This document shows positions 10,912-21,700 of a DNA stretch of 64,000 nt, piece by piece (position 1 is the stretch's first letter; every line of letters begins with the position of its first letter). The translations under genes and the position numbers were made by a program. The stretch is from Eleginops maclovinus (taxonomy: Eukaryota > Chordata > Actinopteri > Perciformes > Eleginopidae), in the NCBI RefSeq assembly GCF_036324505.1, contig NC_086368.1, positions 16,638,378 to 16,702,377 of the forward strand, written 5' to 3'. The notes below the pieces were generated by a model. It saw only the letters and a program-made list of their open reading frames with translations. It had not been told where the DNA came from and did not search any database.

Positions 10912-11815
10912 TAGGGCTGTAGCGATACACTAATCTCCCGATACGATACGATACACGATATTCAGCTCACAATACGATATATGACGATATTCAGCCAACG
11001 ATACGATTCGATACGATTCGATATAATTCGATACACTTACATCATTTTCTGAAAGATTTTAAAGGGACAGTGTGATTTTGGTGACATCTTTGGTGAGTGT
11101 TCCATTGACTTGGATTGAATTAATTCAACTGAAAACTGAAAGCATCAATTACACAATATATGGCTCTGACTAGACAGAGAGTCTACAGCTTGCAAATGCT
11201 GGACAAAATTAATCAAAATATGTGGTGAGAAAATTTGTTTCATTTATTGAAACAGTGCAAACTGTAGCTTACAAGCCTTTGAAACATAAGTACATAAAGT
11301 GCAGTATCACAATGGACAATGGAGAATTAAAAGGTGCAGCAGGTGGCCGCAGCTTCTTGAGTTCCTCAGTTAGCATTACCTTGTCCGGGTGGTGACGTTG
11401 TAGGTGGGTTCGTAGGTTAGTGGTATTTCCAGAGTATTTCACGTTTGTGTGACACAGCTTGCAAACCGCAATAGTTTTATCTAAACTGTCACTTTCCTTC
11501 TTCTTTTTAAACCCGAAGTGCTCCCACACATCTGCTTTTAAGCGCGGAGGTGCTGGGTTAATGTCCGCCGCCATTCTCCTGAACCGCTTCGCACTCACCG
11601 CGAGAAGAAGACACACTAGATCTGTGTATCTAGAAATGCTCTACAGCGACACTAGCGGCTGGCTGACGTAATGGGCAGCGAGCAGAGTGCCAGGCGGAAC
11701 ACGGGGGATTTGAATGGGACTTAATGTATCGATACTCGCGGCTGAAATATCGATACTTTCTCGGGAAACAAAATATCGATATATATCGCAGGATCGATTA
11801 AATTGCACAGCCCTA
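10912..11815. mobile_element. hAT transposon derivative retaining a BED-finger exon
   Basis: It is absent from the sister LTR. It is flanked by the perfect 8-bp duplication CTTGCGAA (10904-10911 and 11816-11823). The ends are inverted repeats, TAGGGCTG at left and CAGCCCTA at right, and the subterminal regions are rich in CGATAC/ATCGATA repeats. At 904 bp it is far shorter than an autonomous hAT. It keeps only an N-terminal BED zinc-finger frame and lacks the RNase H-like transposase core, so it needs a transposase supplied elsewhere. Confidence 0.92.
11269..11616 (-). pseudogene. hAT transposase N-terminal fragment (BED zinc finger)
   Basis: The 115-codon minus-strand frame contains a BED-type finger: WEHFGFKK, then CKLC, then THLQRHH (Cys2-His2 layout C-x2-C ... 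H-x4-H). This domain binds the element's ends in hAT transposases and is common in ZBED-like fish elements. The frame ends in unrelated residues after about 90 codons, and no catalytic domain follows inside the element. Confidence 0.8.
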
Positions 11816-11932
11816 CTTGCGAAATGGCGCCACATGGTTGAGACCACTTGTAATTCTGGCTAGGGGTCACACGGAATAGTCCAACTAACGGGGGAGTTTT
11901 ATACAATGGGGCTTTTCCTCCCGTATATAGAC

Positions 11933-12280
11933 TGAAGAAACACACTCCTCAATGTCAGTTTCGGTAATTTATTGATAAGGATGACAACACCATGAAACAG
12001 AGTAATGCAGCAAGATAAGCTGACAAAGTATTACATCCATGCAATCTACTCAACACAAATATATACCACGAAACAGAGTATAGTAGTATAACAGTATAAT
12101 ATATATATAGTATAATATAATAGTGGAAACAGTCTTACATGAATGAGTGGACGAACGTCTCAACTCGAGGCAGAATGTTTGAACTAAAATGGCCGCTCGG
12201 CACTACCGGGTCAGAGCACGGCATAACCGGGCAGCGACAGCAGTGACACTGCCCTCTAGTGGCCGGCGATAAACTCTTCA
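11933..12280 (-). repeat. Ty3/Gypsy 3' LTR (minus sense)
   Basis: It is nearly identical to 15122-15490 apart from small indels (a longer TA run and two short segments in the other copy). TG...CA ends are present. Confidence 0.9.
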
Positions 12281-12316
12281 TCCCCCCCAGACCGGAAAGC
12301 TATGGGCCGGAATAGG

Positions 12317-12978
12317 TTAACGGTCTAGATCCCGTATCCAGCTGCCAGACTCGGGCTCGTAACGTGCAGGTGGCCTCCTCACACGGCCCGGCCGAATCGG
12401 CTGGGGCAGCGTCGGCAGCGTCGGCGGCGACTGCGGCACCGGGAGCGGTGCACCCAGGAAGGCACCCGTAGGACCAGTGAGGTCAGAGGACGCCTCAACA
12501 GCAGGCGTCAGTGGGGAAGCGCCAATAGCCGAGTCGCGGGGCCCGACAGCCGGCCGCTGAGCAATCCCCTGGGGCGTCGACCAGCCCGGGTGGATAGGTG
12601 GGGGCTGATGACCCAGGGCGGCGGCCACGGCGCAGCCAACTGCTCACGGGCGCAGGGTGTGGCCGGCGTGTAGGCACGGAGGAACCGCCGGTTGCGCAGT
12701 GTCAGACGTCCCGAACCGTCAACCCTGACCCGATACTGGTCGTGGCCCGGCGACTCCACCACGATCCCTGACCTGTCCCATTTGTGGGGGCTCGGGCCTT
12801 GCTGGTTCTGGAGGAAAACCCTTTCGCCGAGTGCCAATGGGCGGAGCGGTCTCGAGTGAGTTCCCAGAGACTCGGTGGTACGGGACATACGGGTCCGAAG
12901 GGCGTCCTCCTTCGCCGCCCATGCCTCGCGCCATAGCAGGCGGATATGCGGGTTCGAGAACTTCTCGAGGCGGTTCAC
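12317..12978 (-). pseudogene. Ty3/Gypsy pol C-terminus (integrase C-terminal and tail)
   Basis: The frame from 12978 starts with NRLEKFSNPHIRLLWREAW and runs through LALGERVFLQNQQG and KWDRSGIVVE, the chromo/SH3-like region after the integrase core. It then shifts into a Pro-rich tail with RRPPARYEPESGSW ending at 12317. It is separated from the integrase frame (14558-12975) by a 17-bp tandem duplication at 12977-13010 and from its tail by a second frame change around 12520-12630. Confidence 0.75.
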
Positions 12979-14558
12979 GAAGGAAAGCGAGCCACGAAGG
13001 AAAGCGAGCCACGAAGGGGGCGGCCGAAGATGATCTGTGCTGGCGAGAGGTCGCAGTCGGGGTCAGGCGTGTTACGCAACTGCAGCATAGCGCGCAGGAA
13101 GCGGTCCTGATCAAGGCTGCCCGACGGGCCGGTGTTGGACATCAAGAGGCGCTTAGCAGTCTTAACCGCAACCTCCGCCCTCCCATTCGACTGCGGAAAG
13201 CTAACGGAAGACACACGGTGTTTGACGTGCCATAAGCGGAGGAAGTCCTCAGTGTGGCTCGCCTTGAATTCTGGACCACCGTCGCTCGAGAGCTCCTCCG
13301 GTACGCCGAAGGTGGCGAAGAACGACCGGAGGTGTTGGACAAGGCCAGCTGAGCCCGCCAGGGCAGTACCCGCCGTAGAGCTCAGGACCTCTACCCAGCC
13401 CGAGAGCCGATCCCCGACAACTAAGTAGTGACGGCCCCCATAGTCGAAGAAGTCAGCAAACACCGCCTCGAATGGCGTGGACGGGGGTGAGGACGGCCGG
13501 GGGGGTGTAGCCGCCTGTGACGGAGCATTGCGGTTGCAGTCTGCACACCCGTCCCTGGTGGCCTGAATGTCCCCGGACATCCCGGCCAGTAAACTATGGC
13601 TCGGGCCTGCTGCCCCATAGCTGAGGTCCCCCTGGTGAGCGGCATGGAGATGCCGAAGGACCCTCTCACGGAGGGACGGGGGAACCACGACGCGGTCCCG
13701 ATAGAGCAGGACGCCGTCCTGGGTGTAGACGGACTCACAGACCGATGACAGACCCGCCAGGGCAGGGTCGTTAACGTCAATCCCACCCTCCTGCTCGATG
13801 AGTTGGAGGAGGTGGCCGAGGCATCCATCAGCCGCTGTTTCCCGTGCGAGGAGGGGCCAAGAGACGGCTCCGAGCTCCCGTGCATCGTCGCGGATGGAGG
13901 CCATGAGTGCTGACTCCACGGCGTCAGGTCCGCTCGGCAGCCCCAATGAGAGGAAGTTCGCTGAACCCGAGGGGGAAAGATGCCTCGACGTGGCATCAGC
14001 GGCATAGTTGCTCTTGCCAGGCAGATGCACAATGTCGAAGCGCCATGGGAGGGTGCGCTGCTTGAGTCTAAACAGACGCGAGTTTGTGATCTCATCCAGC
14101 GTACGGTCGCCAAAGATTTTCACCAACGGCTTATGGTCGGTGACCACGACAAGGTTGTCGGACCCCTGCGTGAAGTACCGCGTCTGTTCCAGGCCCCAGG
14201 CCACAGCTAGGGCCTCTCCCTCGACGGCCGCATAGCGCTGCTCCGCAGGGGACAGGAAACGCGAACCCACGAGGGTGATCCTCCACCCTCCTGGACAGCA
14301 GTCCGGTATGCCCGAGGCACAGTGACAATGTTGCTGGAGCAGGAAGTAGCCAATGCCACGCATGGACCAGTCAGGGCGGAGGCAGCTACGCTTCTGCATG
14401 TCGTAGATCTCCACGCCCTCACGGATGGCCTCCATTATGGCCTGCTTGGACGTCTGGAAGGCCTCCTCCAGAACGGGGGACCATAGGAACACACAGCGTG
14501 GGCTGAGGAACTGCTTAAATGGAGCCATCGTGTCACGCAACTGGGCATAGTTAGCCAC
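12975..14558 (-). pseudogene. Ty3/Gypsy pol: RNase H and integrase
   Basis: This is a 527-codon open frame on minus. It begins in the connection between RT and RNase H (LRDTMAPFKQFLSP), with RNase H parts SPAEQRYAAVEGEALAVAW and VVTDHKPLVKIFGDR. Next come an HHCC zinc region (HLHAAHQG ... CADCNR) and an integrase core with FADFFDYGG, SSDGGPEFKA and a later Glu in NGRAEVAVKTAKRLL, the D,D-35-E layout. Domain order RNase H before integrase is that of Ty3/Gypsy. The frame ends just after RPLRGSLSF because a 17-bp duplication shifts it. The reverse transcriptase that should precede it is not found. Confidence 0.87.
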
Positions 14559-14620
14559 CTGGTTGACAGGCCCCCTTCCAGCTGTTTCAGTGCGCTGGGC
14601 CTGTACTTGGAGACAGCCTG

Positions 14621-15121
14621 TTGAAAGCCGTCCCCGACGCCCCTTCCGGACCCTTGCCAGACCTGATCACCGTCATGCGTTCCCTAGCTGTCATCCCAGT
14701 TGCTACATGCGTCCTGCACACCGAACTACTTCAGTTACGCCAGGAACGCTACGAGGCATTCCGCGCATTCGCTGCCAGGGTGCGGGGTAAAGCAGAGACA
14801 TGCGCATATAATGCGGTATGCGAGTGTGGTAAGGACGTGGACTATACCGACCACATTATCCGCGATGTGCTGCTTAATGGCATCTATGACTCGGACATAC
14901 GCCGCGAGACGCTGGGGACAACTGACGTCCTGGTCAAGCCAGTTAACGACGTGATTGCACTCGTCGAGAACAAAGAGATGGCCCGTAACGCTCTCCTGTT
15001 GTCCTCCCTATCAGCCATGTCGTCATTCCGGCGCCTGAAGACGACTCCACAGGCCAGCCCCGCCCCGAGCCCTGCGGTTGCTACATGCGTCCTGTTCGTC
15101 TACTCATTCATGGTGTCATCA
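14621..15121 (+). pseudogene. Ty3/Gypsy gag fragment in the reverse direction to pol
   Basis: The plus-strand frame has LRQERYEAFRAFAARVRGKA, CAYNAVCECG, DYTDHIIRDVLLNGI and VNDVIALVENKEMARNAL. I recognise this as the gag segment of fish Gypsy-type elements. It runs up to the 5' LTR on the strand opposite to pol and to LTR sense. An 18-bp sequence GTTGCTACATGCGTCCTG occurs at 14699-14716 and again at 15077-15094. An inversion or insertion of a second, truncated copy would explain the arrangement. The minus strand here shows no gag-like frame. Confidence 0.7.
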
Positions 15122-15490
15122 TGAAGAAACACACTCCTCAATATCAGTTTCGGAAATTTATTGACAAGGATGACAACACCCTGAAACAGAGTAATGCAGC
15201 AAGATAAGCTGACAAAGTATTACATCCATGCAATCTACTCAACACAAATATATACCACAAAGCAGAGTATAGTAGTATAACAGTATAATATATATATATA
15301 GTATAATATAATAGTGGAAAGTTGGAAACAGTCTTACATGAATGAGTGGACAAACGTCTCAACTCGAGGCGGAGTGAATGAACAATGTTTGAACTAAAAT
15401 GGCCGCTCGGCACTACCGGGTCAGAGCACGGCATAACCGGGCAGCGACAGCAGTGACACTGCCCTCTAGTGGCCGGCGATAAACTCTTCA
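15122..15490 (-). repeat. Ty3/Gypsy 5' LTR (minus sense)
   Basis: It is the partner of the LTR at 11933-12280, with TG...CA ends and target duplication TAGAC immediately after at 15491. It contains a (TA)n stretch at about 15287-15302. In minus sense it holds the AATAAA signal near 15160. Confidence 0.9.
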
Positions 15491-15757
15491 TAGACAATAA
15501 ATAAACTATTGTTTCCAAATAAGTGTACATTAAATATCTGTCAATTTCTAAATATTGGGACATTTTGTGTAGTCTTGTTGCTAAAGAATAAATGTTTATC
15601 GATAGGGGTTTGACTTTAATGTCATCATTGGCAAATTGAATTGTTGATTAACAGTGCAACGACATGAATACTACATTGTGATGAAATGTTTTGTTCTTTT
15701 TCTTAGGGCATCTAATGAAGGTGTGCAGGTAATATTTTGAGAGCCTAGTAAGACGCC

Positions 15758-18700
15758 ATGTCTGAAGAGGCAGTTTCAGAAAGTGACGTTGAGCCCAGCC
15801 TTAACAGTGAATTGGAGTATTTGGAAAATGAGGAAGAGGAGGATAATGAAGACCTGGAGGAAGATGAGGATGACAATGATGGAGACGATGAGGATGATGG
15901 TATCGGTGAGTGACAAATTAAATTCTCTTGTGCCTCTTGTTTCTCCAAGTGTCTATAAAACATTTGAAAAGTGGCAATACAATTGTGGGAAAGAAAATAC
16001 GATTCTGCTTGTTGTTAGTCTTGGAAGACATCAACTGAAATGCTCTCAATTGTTATGTCTGTAGAACGACCTGGGAGTTCACAGAGCAGGACAGAAGCCA
16101 CTCAGGATGACAGGGATTCTCCTTCACCTACCTCAGGAGAGCCATCCCCCGAGCCTCCATCTCAGCCCACGTCCCCACCCTCCTCCAGACCTCCCTCTAG
16201 GTCTCAGCCTCCAACCAGCCCAGAAACCCCAAACAAGAGCAAGCCACCTTCCAGCAAAACAAAGAAACATAAATCCTCAAAATCATCCAAATCTTCTAAG
16301 TCCTCAAAAGGCTCCAAACCTTCCAAGCTATCGAAGCCTGTACACATGAGGAAGAATATCAGGTATGTTGATCTGTTGGGTCTTTTTCTTCAAGTATATG
16401 ACATTATGTATCTATTTATACTGAAAATGTTCCTTTTGCTAACAGAAAGCTGCTGAAAGAGGATCAGTTGGAGGCTGGGACCAAGGCTGCCCAACAGGAG
16501 GAGATGGACCGGCGGAAACGTCTGGAGCAGCAGAGAAAGGACTTCCCGACAGCAGCTGTCCCAGATTCACAGCTAGGTGATTGTCCCTCTTTAGTGAAGC
16601 TACACCTTCTCAGTCATATTTTAAGTTAAGCCTTTTTTGTGTTTTCTCTCTTAAAGTTTCCTATTATCTTCTGATCTCTCCAATAGTCGACGCTGCTTCA
16701 ATTTTAGGAGAAGTATCTCACTTGGTCCCTGCTCTGCTGAGCAAGCAGGATGTGATCTGTCTGGACAGCAGTGGTGATGAGGAGGAGGATATAAAGGACC
16801 CAAGGCTGCCTGCACTTGACATTAGAGATGGTAAATATATGATACTACTGTGAAACAATGATGTTTATTTGTTCAAAGTAAATCACGACAAAGAGAATTG
16901 AGCATGCTCTCACACAGTGTTCACCTCTCCTATGATGATGTAGATATAATCGAGCTTAGTTCTGGGGATGAAGACGCCCTGCAGATAAGCAGCGAATCGG
17001 CCGATGAGGATGCCGATGGCACCTCAGAGGAAAGCAGTGGGGCACACATCAATGACGCTTTGAATCTGCCTGATGCCCAGGGTCAAGTGCTGGTTAACAT
17101 CAGTCACCCTGCAGAGGAGAAAGACATTTACCTTGCTCCACAGTTGGCCAAGGCGGTCAAACCTCACCAGGTATGGCCACCATCTCTTCATCTCACAAAA
17201 AACAAAAAACCCTAGTCCAGACTGTTTTCTATCAAACATTTGTCTTCTCATTTCTAAGATTGGGGGAATCCGGTTTCTCTATGATAACCTCATTGAGTCT
17301 CTGGAGCGGTATAAAACAAGCAGTGGCTTTGGCTGCATCCTCGCTCACAGCATGGGGTTGGGCAAGACACTGCAGGTCATTTCCTTCACTGACATCCTTC
17401 TGAAGAATACTGAGGCTCACACTGTGTTGACCATTGTTCCTGTGAGTAATCAAAGTGAATACAGTCTTAAAAGAAATACAGTTGATCACACATTCACATT
17501 TCCTGAACTCACTATCTTATTTTGATTTAAAATAACCTCTAAACCATATTTTGTTCCTCGGTAAAAGGTGAACACACTTCAGAACTGGCTGACGGAGTTC
17601 AACCTCTGGCTCCCACCACAAGAAGCTCTTTCCCCGGACACTGACCCTGCAGTCATCACAGGCCGCACCTTCAGAGTTCACATTCTCAACGATGAGCACA
17701 AGTATGTAACATGCAATGTTCTTTATAGGGGTTAAGCATTCATTATAAGACATTGGAGATATTAATCATGCTAAATGTGTGATCTGCAGAACTACGATGG
17801 CCAGAGCCAAAGTTGTGGAGGACTGGTCCAGAGAGGGAGGAGTCTTGCTGATGGGTTATGAGATGTACCGACTGCTATCTATGAAGAAGAGTTTTGTGAC
17901 AGGTAAGAAGAGGAAATCAAAGAAGCCTGCAGGACCAATCATCATCGACCTGGATGAAGAAGATAGACAGCAGGAACTCATGAAAGGTCAGCAGAAATCA
18001 CTAGATATAGGGAAGCAGTGGCCCTAACAAAGTTGTCGGTGTGTGCCATTAAAAAGTATGTCTTTTCAGGTATTGAAAGGGCCATAGCGCGGCCTGGCCC
18101 AGATGTGGTCATATGTGATGAGGGTCATCGCATTAAAAACTACCATGCCAGCACATCACAGGCCCTGAAGAACATCCGCTCCCGGCGCAGAGTAGTCCTG
18201 ACCGGTTACCCATTGCAGAACAACCTCACTGAATACTGGTGCATGGTGGACTTTGTTAGGCCCGACTTTCTGGGAACTCGTCAGGAGTTCAGCAACATGT
18301 TTGAGCGGCCCATTCTTAACGGGCAGTGCATGGACAGCACACCTCAAGATGTGCGCTTGATGCGCTATCGCAGCCACGTGCTGCACAGCCTGCTGGAGGG
18401 TTTTGTCCAGAGGTAAAAATCAAACATTATTTATACATAAGCATAGTGGCCTGGATAATGCTCACCTGTTAATGTTCTCTGGGGCGTTTTTCTTGCTTTC
18501 AGACGAGGTCATGATGTGCTGCAAGACCAGCTCCCCTCCAAGGAGGAGCATGTGATGTTGGTGCGGCTCTCTCCCATTCAAAGGGCGCTGTATACAGAGT
18601 TCATGAAACGCTTCCGAGAAGCAGGGAACAGTGGCTGGCTCGGCCTGAACCCACTCAAAGCCTTCTGTGTGTGCTGCAAGGTGAGACTCTTATCCTTGCT

Positions 18701-21700
18701 GTTAGGTAGAAACCTTAAAATGTTATACCTTGAATTGTTTTGTCTTGTACATCAGTAGATGCCTTATAAAAACAATTGCCATCCCAGTTCCTCGTGAACG
18801 CCGTATCTCAGCGATGCCTTGAGGGAATTTCTTCAAATTCGGAAATCAATGTAAACTGTAACTTGGTTGGTTGTCATACAAACATGGTGGTAATACTCAT
18901 CAAGTAAACTCCCTTCTTTTTCTTGTACCCCTCCAGATCTGGAATCACCCAGATGTCCTCTATGAAGCCCTGCAGAAGGAGAATCAGGCCAACGAGCAGG
19001 ACCTGGACCTCGACGACATCACGTCAGCAAGTAACGCCCGCTGCACTGCACCCGGTGCTGGCCTCAAAGCAAAAGTAGCCGACTCAAGCAACAGCAAAGT
19101 CAACAACACCATGCCACTACTCAATCACTCTCAGGAAAGAGCCAACCAGGTCATCACATATGAATGGGTATGTCATGGCAGATCATGTAAAGATTATTTA
19201 CATGATTACTGCAGCTAAAAGAGTCCTTGTTTGGAAATGTTTTTTTGAAAGCTCAAGCACCTAGAAAAATGTAAAAATATTTGACTTTGCATTGTGCTGA
19301 TATGTCTGCTGTGCTGTATTTTTTGTGGTCTTGGTCGGCAGGGTTTCATCCCTCCAGGCTCGACATCTCTTTTAATTTAACAGCCTTTTTCCCCCCCCAT
19401 ATTGTATGTGTCAGGCAAAGGGCATAATGGCAAACTACTGCACTGGACTTCTGGAGAACTCTGCCAAGATGATTCTGCTCTTCCATTTGATTGAGGAGAG
19501 CGTACAAAAGAGAGACAAGATTTTAGTCTTTAGGTAAGACCAGCCTACATAGTGTTACACACAAATCCAGCAGTAAGCAGCTTAGGGGAGAGGTTGACTG
19601 TCTTTTCATTTCTGCTCATTAATCAGACATTCAGAGCTTTATGGAAACTGCAAGAAATTCATGTTTGAATCCTCCTACATTTTATAAGGTTTACTGTTTT
19701 TTTTAACAGATTACTCTTGTAACAGAAATGTTCTGTGTCATTAAAAACATCTGACTGACTGATTAGTTGTTATTAATTATTTCATAACACAGTGCCCCTT
19801 ATTTTGTTACCACCTATTATCTGTTTTTGCTTTGTACTCTAGTCAAAGTTTGTCCACCCTGACGGTCATTGAGGAATTCTTAGGAAAGAGACCCATGCCG
19901 GCAGGCGTCACCCCCCCTGACACCCAGAGACAAAACTGGGTTCGCAACCTCAATTACTACAGTGAGTCATCCAATCCCTGCTCTCTCTCCTCTCTCTCTG
20001 ACAAACCAGCAACCCTGCAGAATTGTAGTCGTCACAACTGAAGATTCAAATGTGTGATTGTCTTTATTGTTTTAGCATCAGTGGCTGCAATTCCTCAAAT
20101 TCAACCTTTTGACCACTTGTCTAAGCTTTTAAAATGTGTCTTTTTTTTTTAATGTACTTTAATTCCCCAGGGATAGTTGTAAATTCCCTTTTTTGTGATT
20201 TTTATTTACTATTCTTCCAAGCTGAAACAGTAGTTCTCTAATGAGAATTCAATATGAATGATGATTCAAAGTCTCCAAGCTTTATCTTAAGTATTCAATG
20301 AAAAAATACCACGACACACAGCAAGTGGAAGTGTGTTTCCATGTTTAGAGATGATGTTTGTCTGTCTACAGGACTGGATGGGAGTACATCTGCCTCAGAA
20401 AGAGAGCGCCTTATAAATCAATTTAATGACCCAGAGAACACCGCAGCATGGGTCTTCCTACTTTCTACAAGGTAAATGTCCCTGCTCTCTATTTTCTAAA
20501 GATGTTTACCCTTCCTTTGTGCACTGGCAGAAATGTTTAATTAATCATTTGGTGTGTTCTTTGCAGAGCGGGATGCTTGGGGGTAAATCTGATCGGGGCC
20601 AACCGTGTCGTTGTGTTTGATGCCTCCTGGAACCCGTGTCATGATGCTCAGGCAGTGTGTCGGGTGTACCGCTACGGTCAGAGGAAACCTTGCTTCATTT
20701 ACCGCCTCGTCTGTGATTTCACCTTGGAGAAAAAGATCTATGACAGACAAGTCTCCAAACAGGGCATGTCTGGTAAGAGATTTGTACATGTGAACCATTT
20801 GTTTGTTAGACATTGAATTTTGCATAATTACACAGGGTCTGGCTCATGAAGGGTAAAAAAGTAAGTTGAAACCCAGAACAATTCCAGCTATAACCTGTTA
20901 GAGTGCAGACAATAAAATGTAGATTGTTGGACTTCACATTTACCTATTGGTATTTAATTGGAAGTCTTCATTTCACTAGTAACTATTAAACAGATATTAA
21001 TATTTATTGTTTCATGGGATTGTTATTGTCCCTCATCCAAGCGGATCTGATGTATTCAATATTTAACATGTCCATGAATATGATCCAGTCTTATGAAGCA
21101 TTTTTTCTGCGTGTGTTTTAAAGACCGCGTGGTTGACGACCTGAACCCGGTGCTGAACTTCACTCGGAAGGAAGTGGAGTCGCTCCTGCATTTTGTGGAA
21201 GAAGAACCTGATCGAAGCCCTCTGCAAGTGGGGGATGAGTTTGAAGCTGTGATGCAAAATGCTTGTCAGCTTTACCCGCACCTCATCTCCAAGGTACAGC
21301 TGAGTGATAGCCATTGCATATTAGTCCAAACTCTGCAAGTCCGTTTTTTAGTGTTTAATTTTAAATTAAGGTATGAGATATCTGAGCTTAAACTCAACCA
21401 AGTATTGGCCTTCTGTGAGTTTTGAGTATATGTTTTTTTTTATGCCTAGTAGTCTTAGGCTGAACAGTTCATGTGAAATTAGATCTGAGGGCTGATCTGT
21501 AATTCAATTTCCCTATTTCCATTCATCTCCTTAGCAACCTTTTCATCACGAGTCTCTGCTGGTGGACCGGAAAGAGTCGAAACTGACTAAAGCAGAGAAG
21601 AGAGCCGCCAAGAAGAGCTATGAGGATGAGAAACGAGCCTCAGTGCCCTACTCTCGCCCCTCGTATGCCCCTTATTACCCAACAAGTGATCAGACACTCA

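Larger units (their letters stand above)
1880..11905 (-). mobile_element. BEL/Pao LTR retrotransposon, full frame but degenerate and full of nested insertions
   Basis: Two direct-repeat LTRs (1880-3025 and 8099-11905) begin TGTGGAG and end TTTTATACA. They are bounded by a 5-bp target duplication ATGGG at 1875-1879 and 11906-11910, as expected for BEL/Pao integration. The coding sense is minus: gag near 8058-6442, then zinc knuckles, protease, reverse transcriptase and start of RNase H at 6434-3828, and a pol C-terminal piece at 3413-3051. A primer binding site complementary to tRNA-Tyr lies at 8080-8096, and a purine-rich tract abuts the other LTR at about 3026-3034. Gag and pol carry several frameshifts and a nonsense codon, and RNase H/integrase is mostly deleted, so the copy cannot move by itself. 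Confidence 0.93.
8099..11905 (-). repeat. BEL/Pao 5' LTR (minus sense), expanded by nested insertions
   Basis: It is the direct repeat of the LTR at 1880-3025. Subtracting the LINE (8478-10449), the 27-bp palindromic insert (10596-10622) and the hAT derivative (10912-11815) leaves roughly 900 bp, close to the other LTR without its own insertion. A block of about 30 bp at 10698-10728 is also absent from the other LTR, either inserted here or deleted there. Confidence 0.88.
11933..15490 (-). mobile_element. Ty3/Gypsy LTR retrotransposon, internally rearranged
   Basis: LTRs 11933-12280 and 15122-15490 are direct repeats starting TGAAGAAAC and ending AACTCTTCA. The 5-bp duplication TAGAC lies at 11928-11932 and 15491-15495. 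In minus sense an AATAAA sits about 40 bases before the LTR end, and a G-run (about 12281-12290) forms the polypurine tract next to the 3' LTR, so the element reads on minus. Pol (RNase H, integrase, tail) is on minus, but gag is on plus, and most of reverse transcriptase is missing. It is a non-functional rearranged copy. Confidence 0.9.

Noticed and set aside
15745..15963. Serine-rich minus-strand frame
   Set aside because: It is the antisense shadow of the acidic N-terminus of rad54l2.
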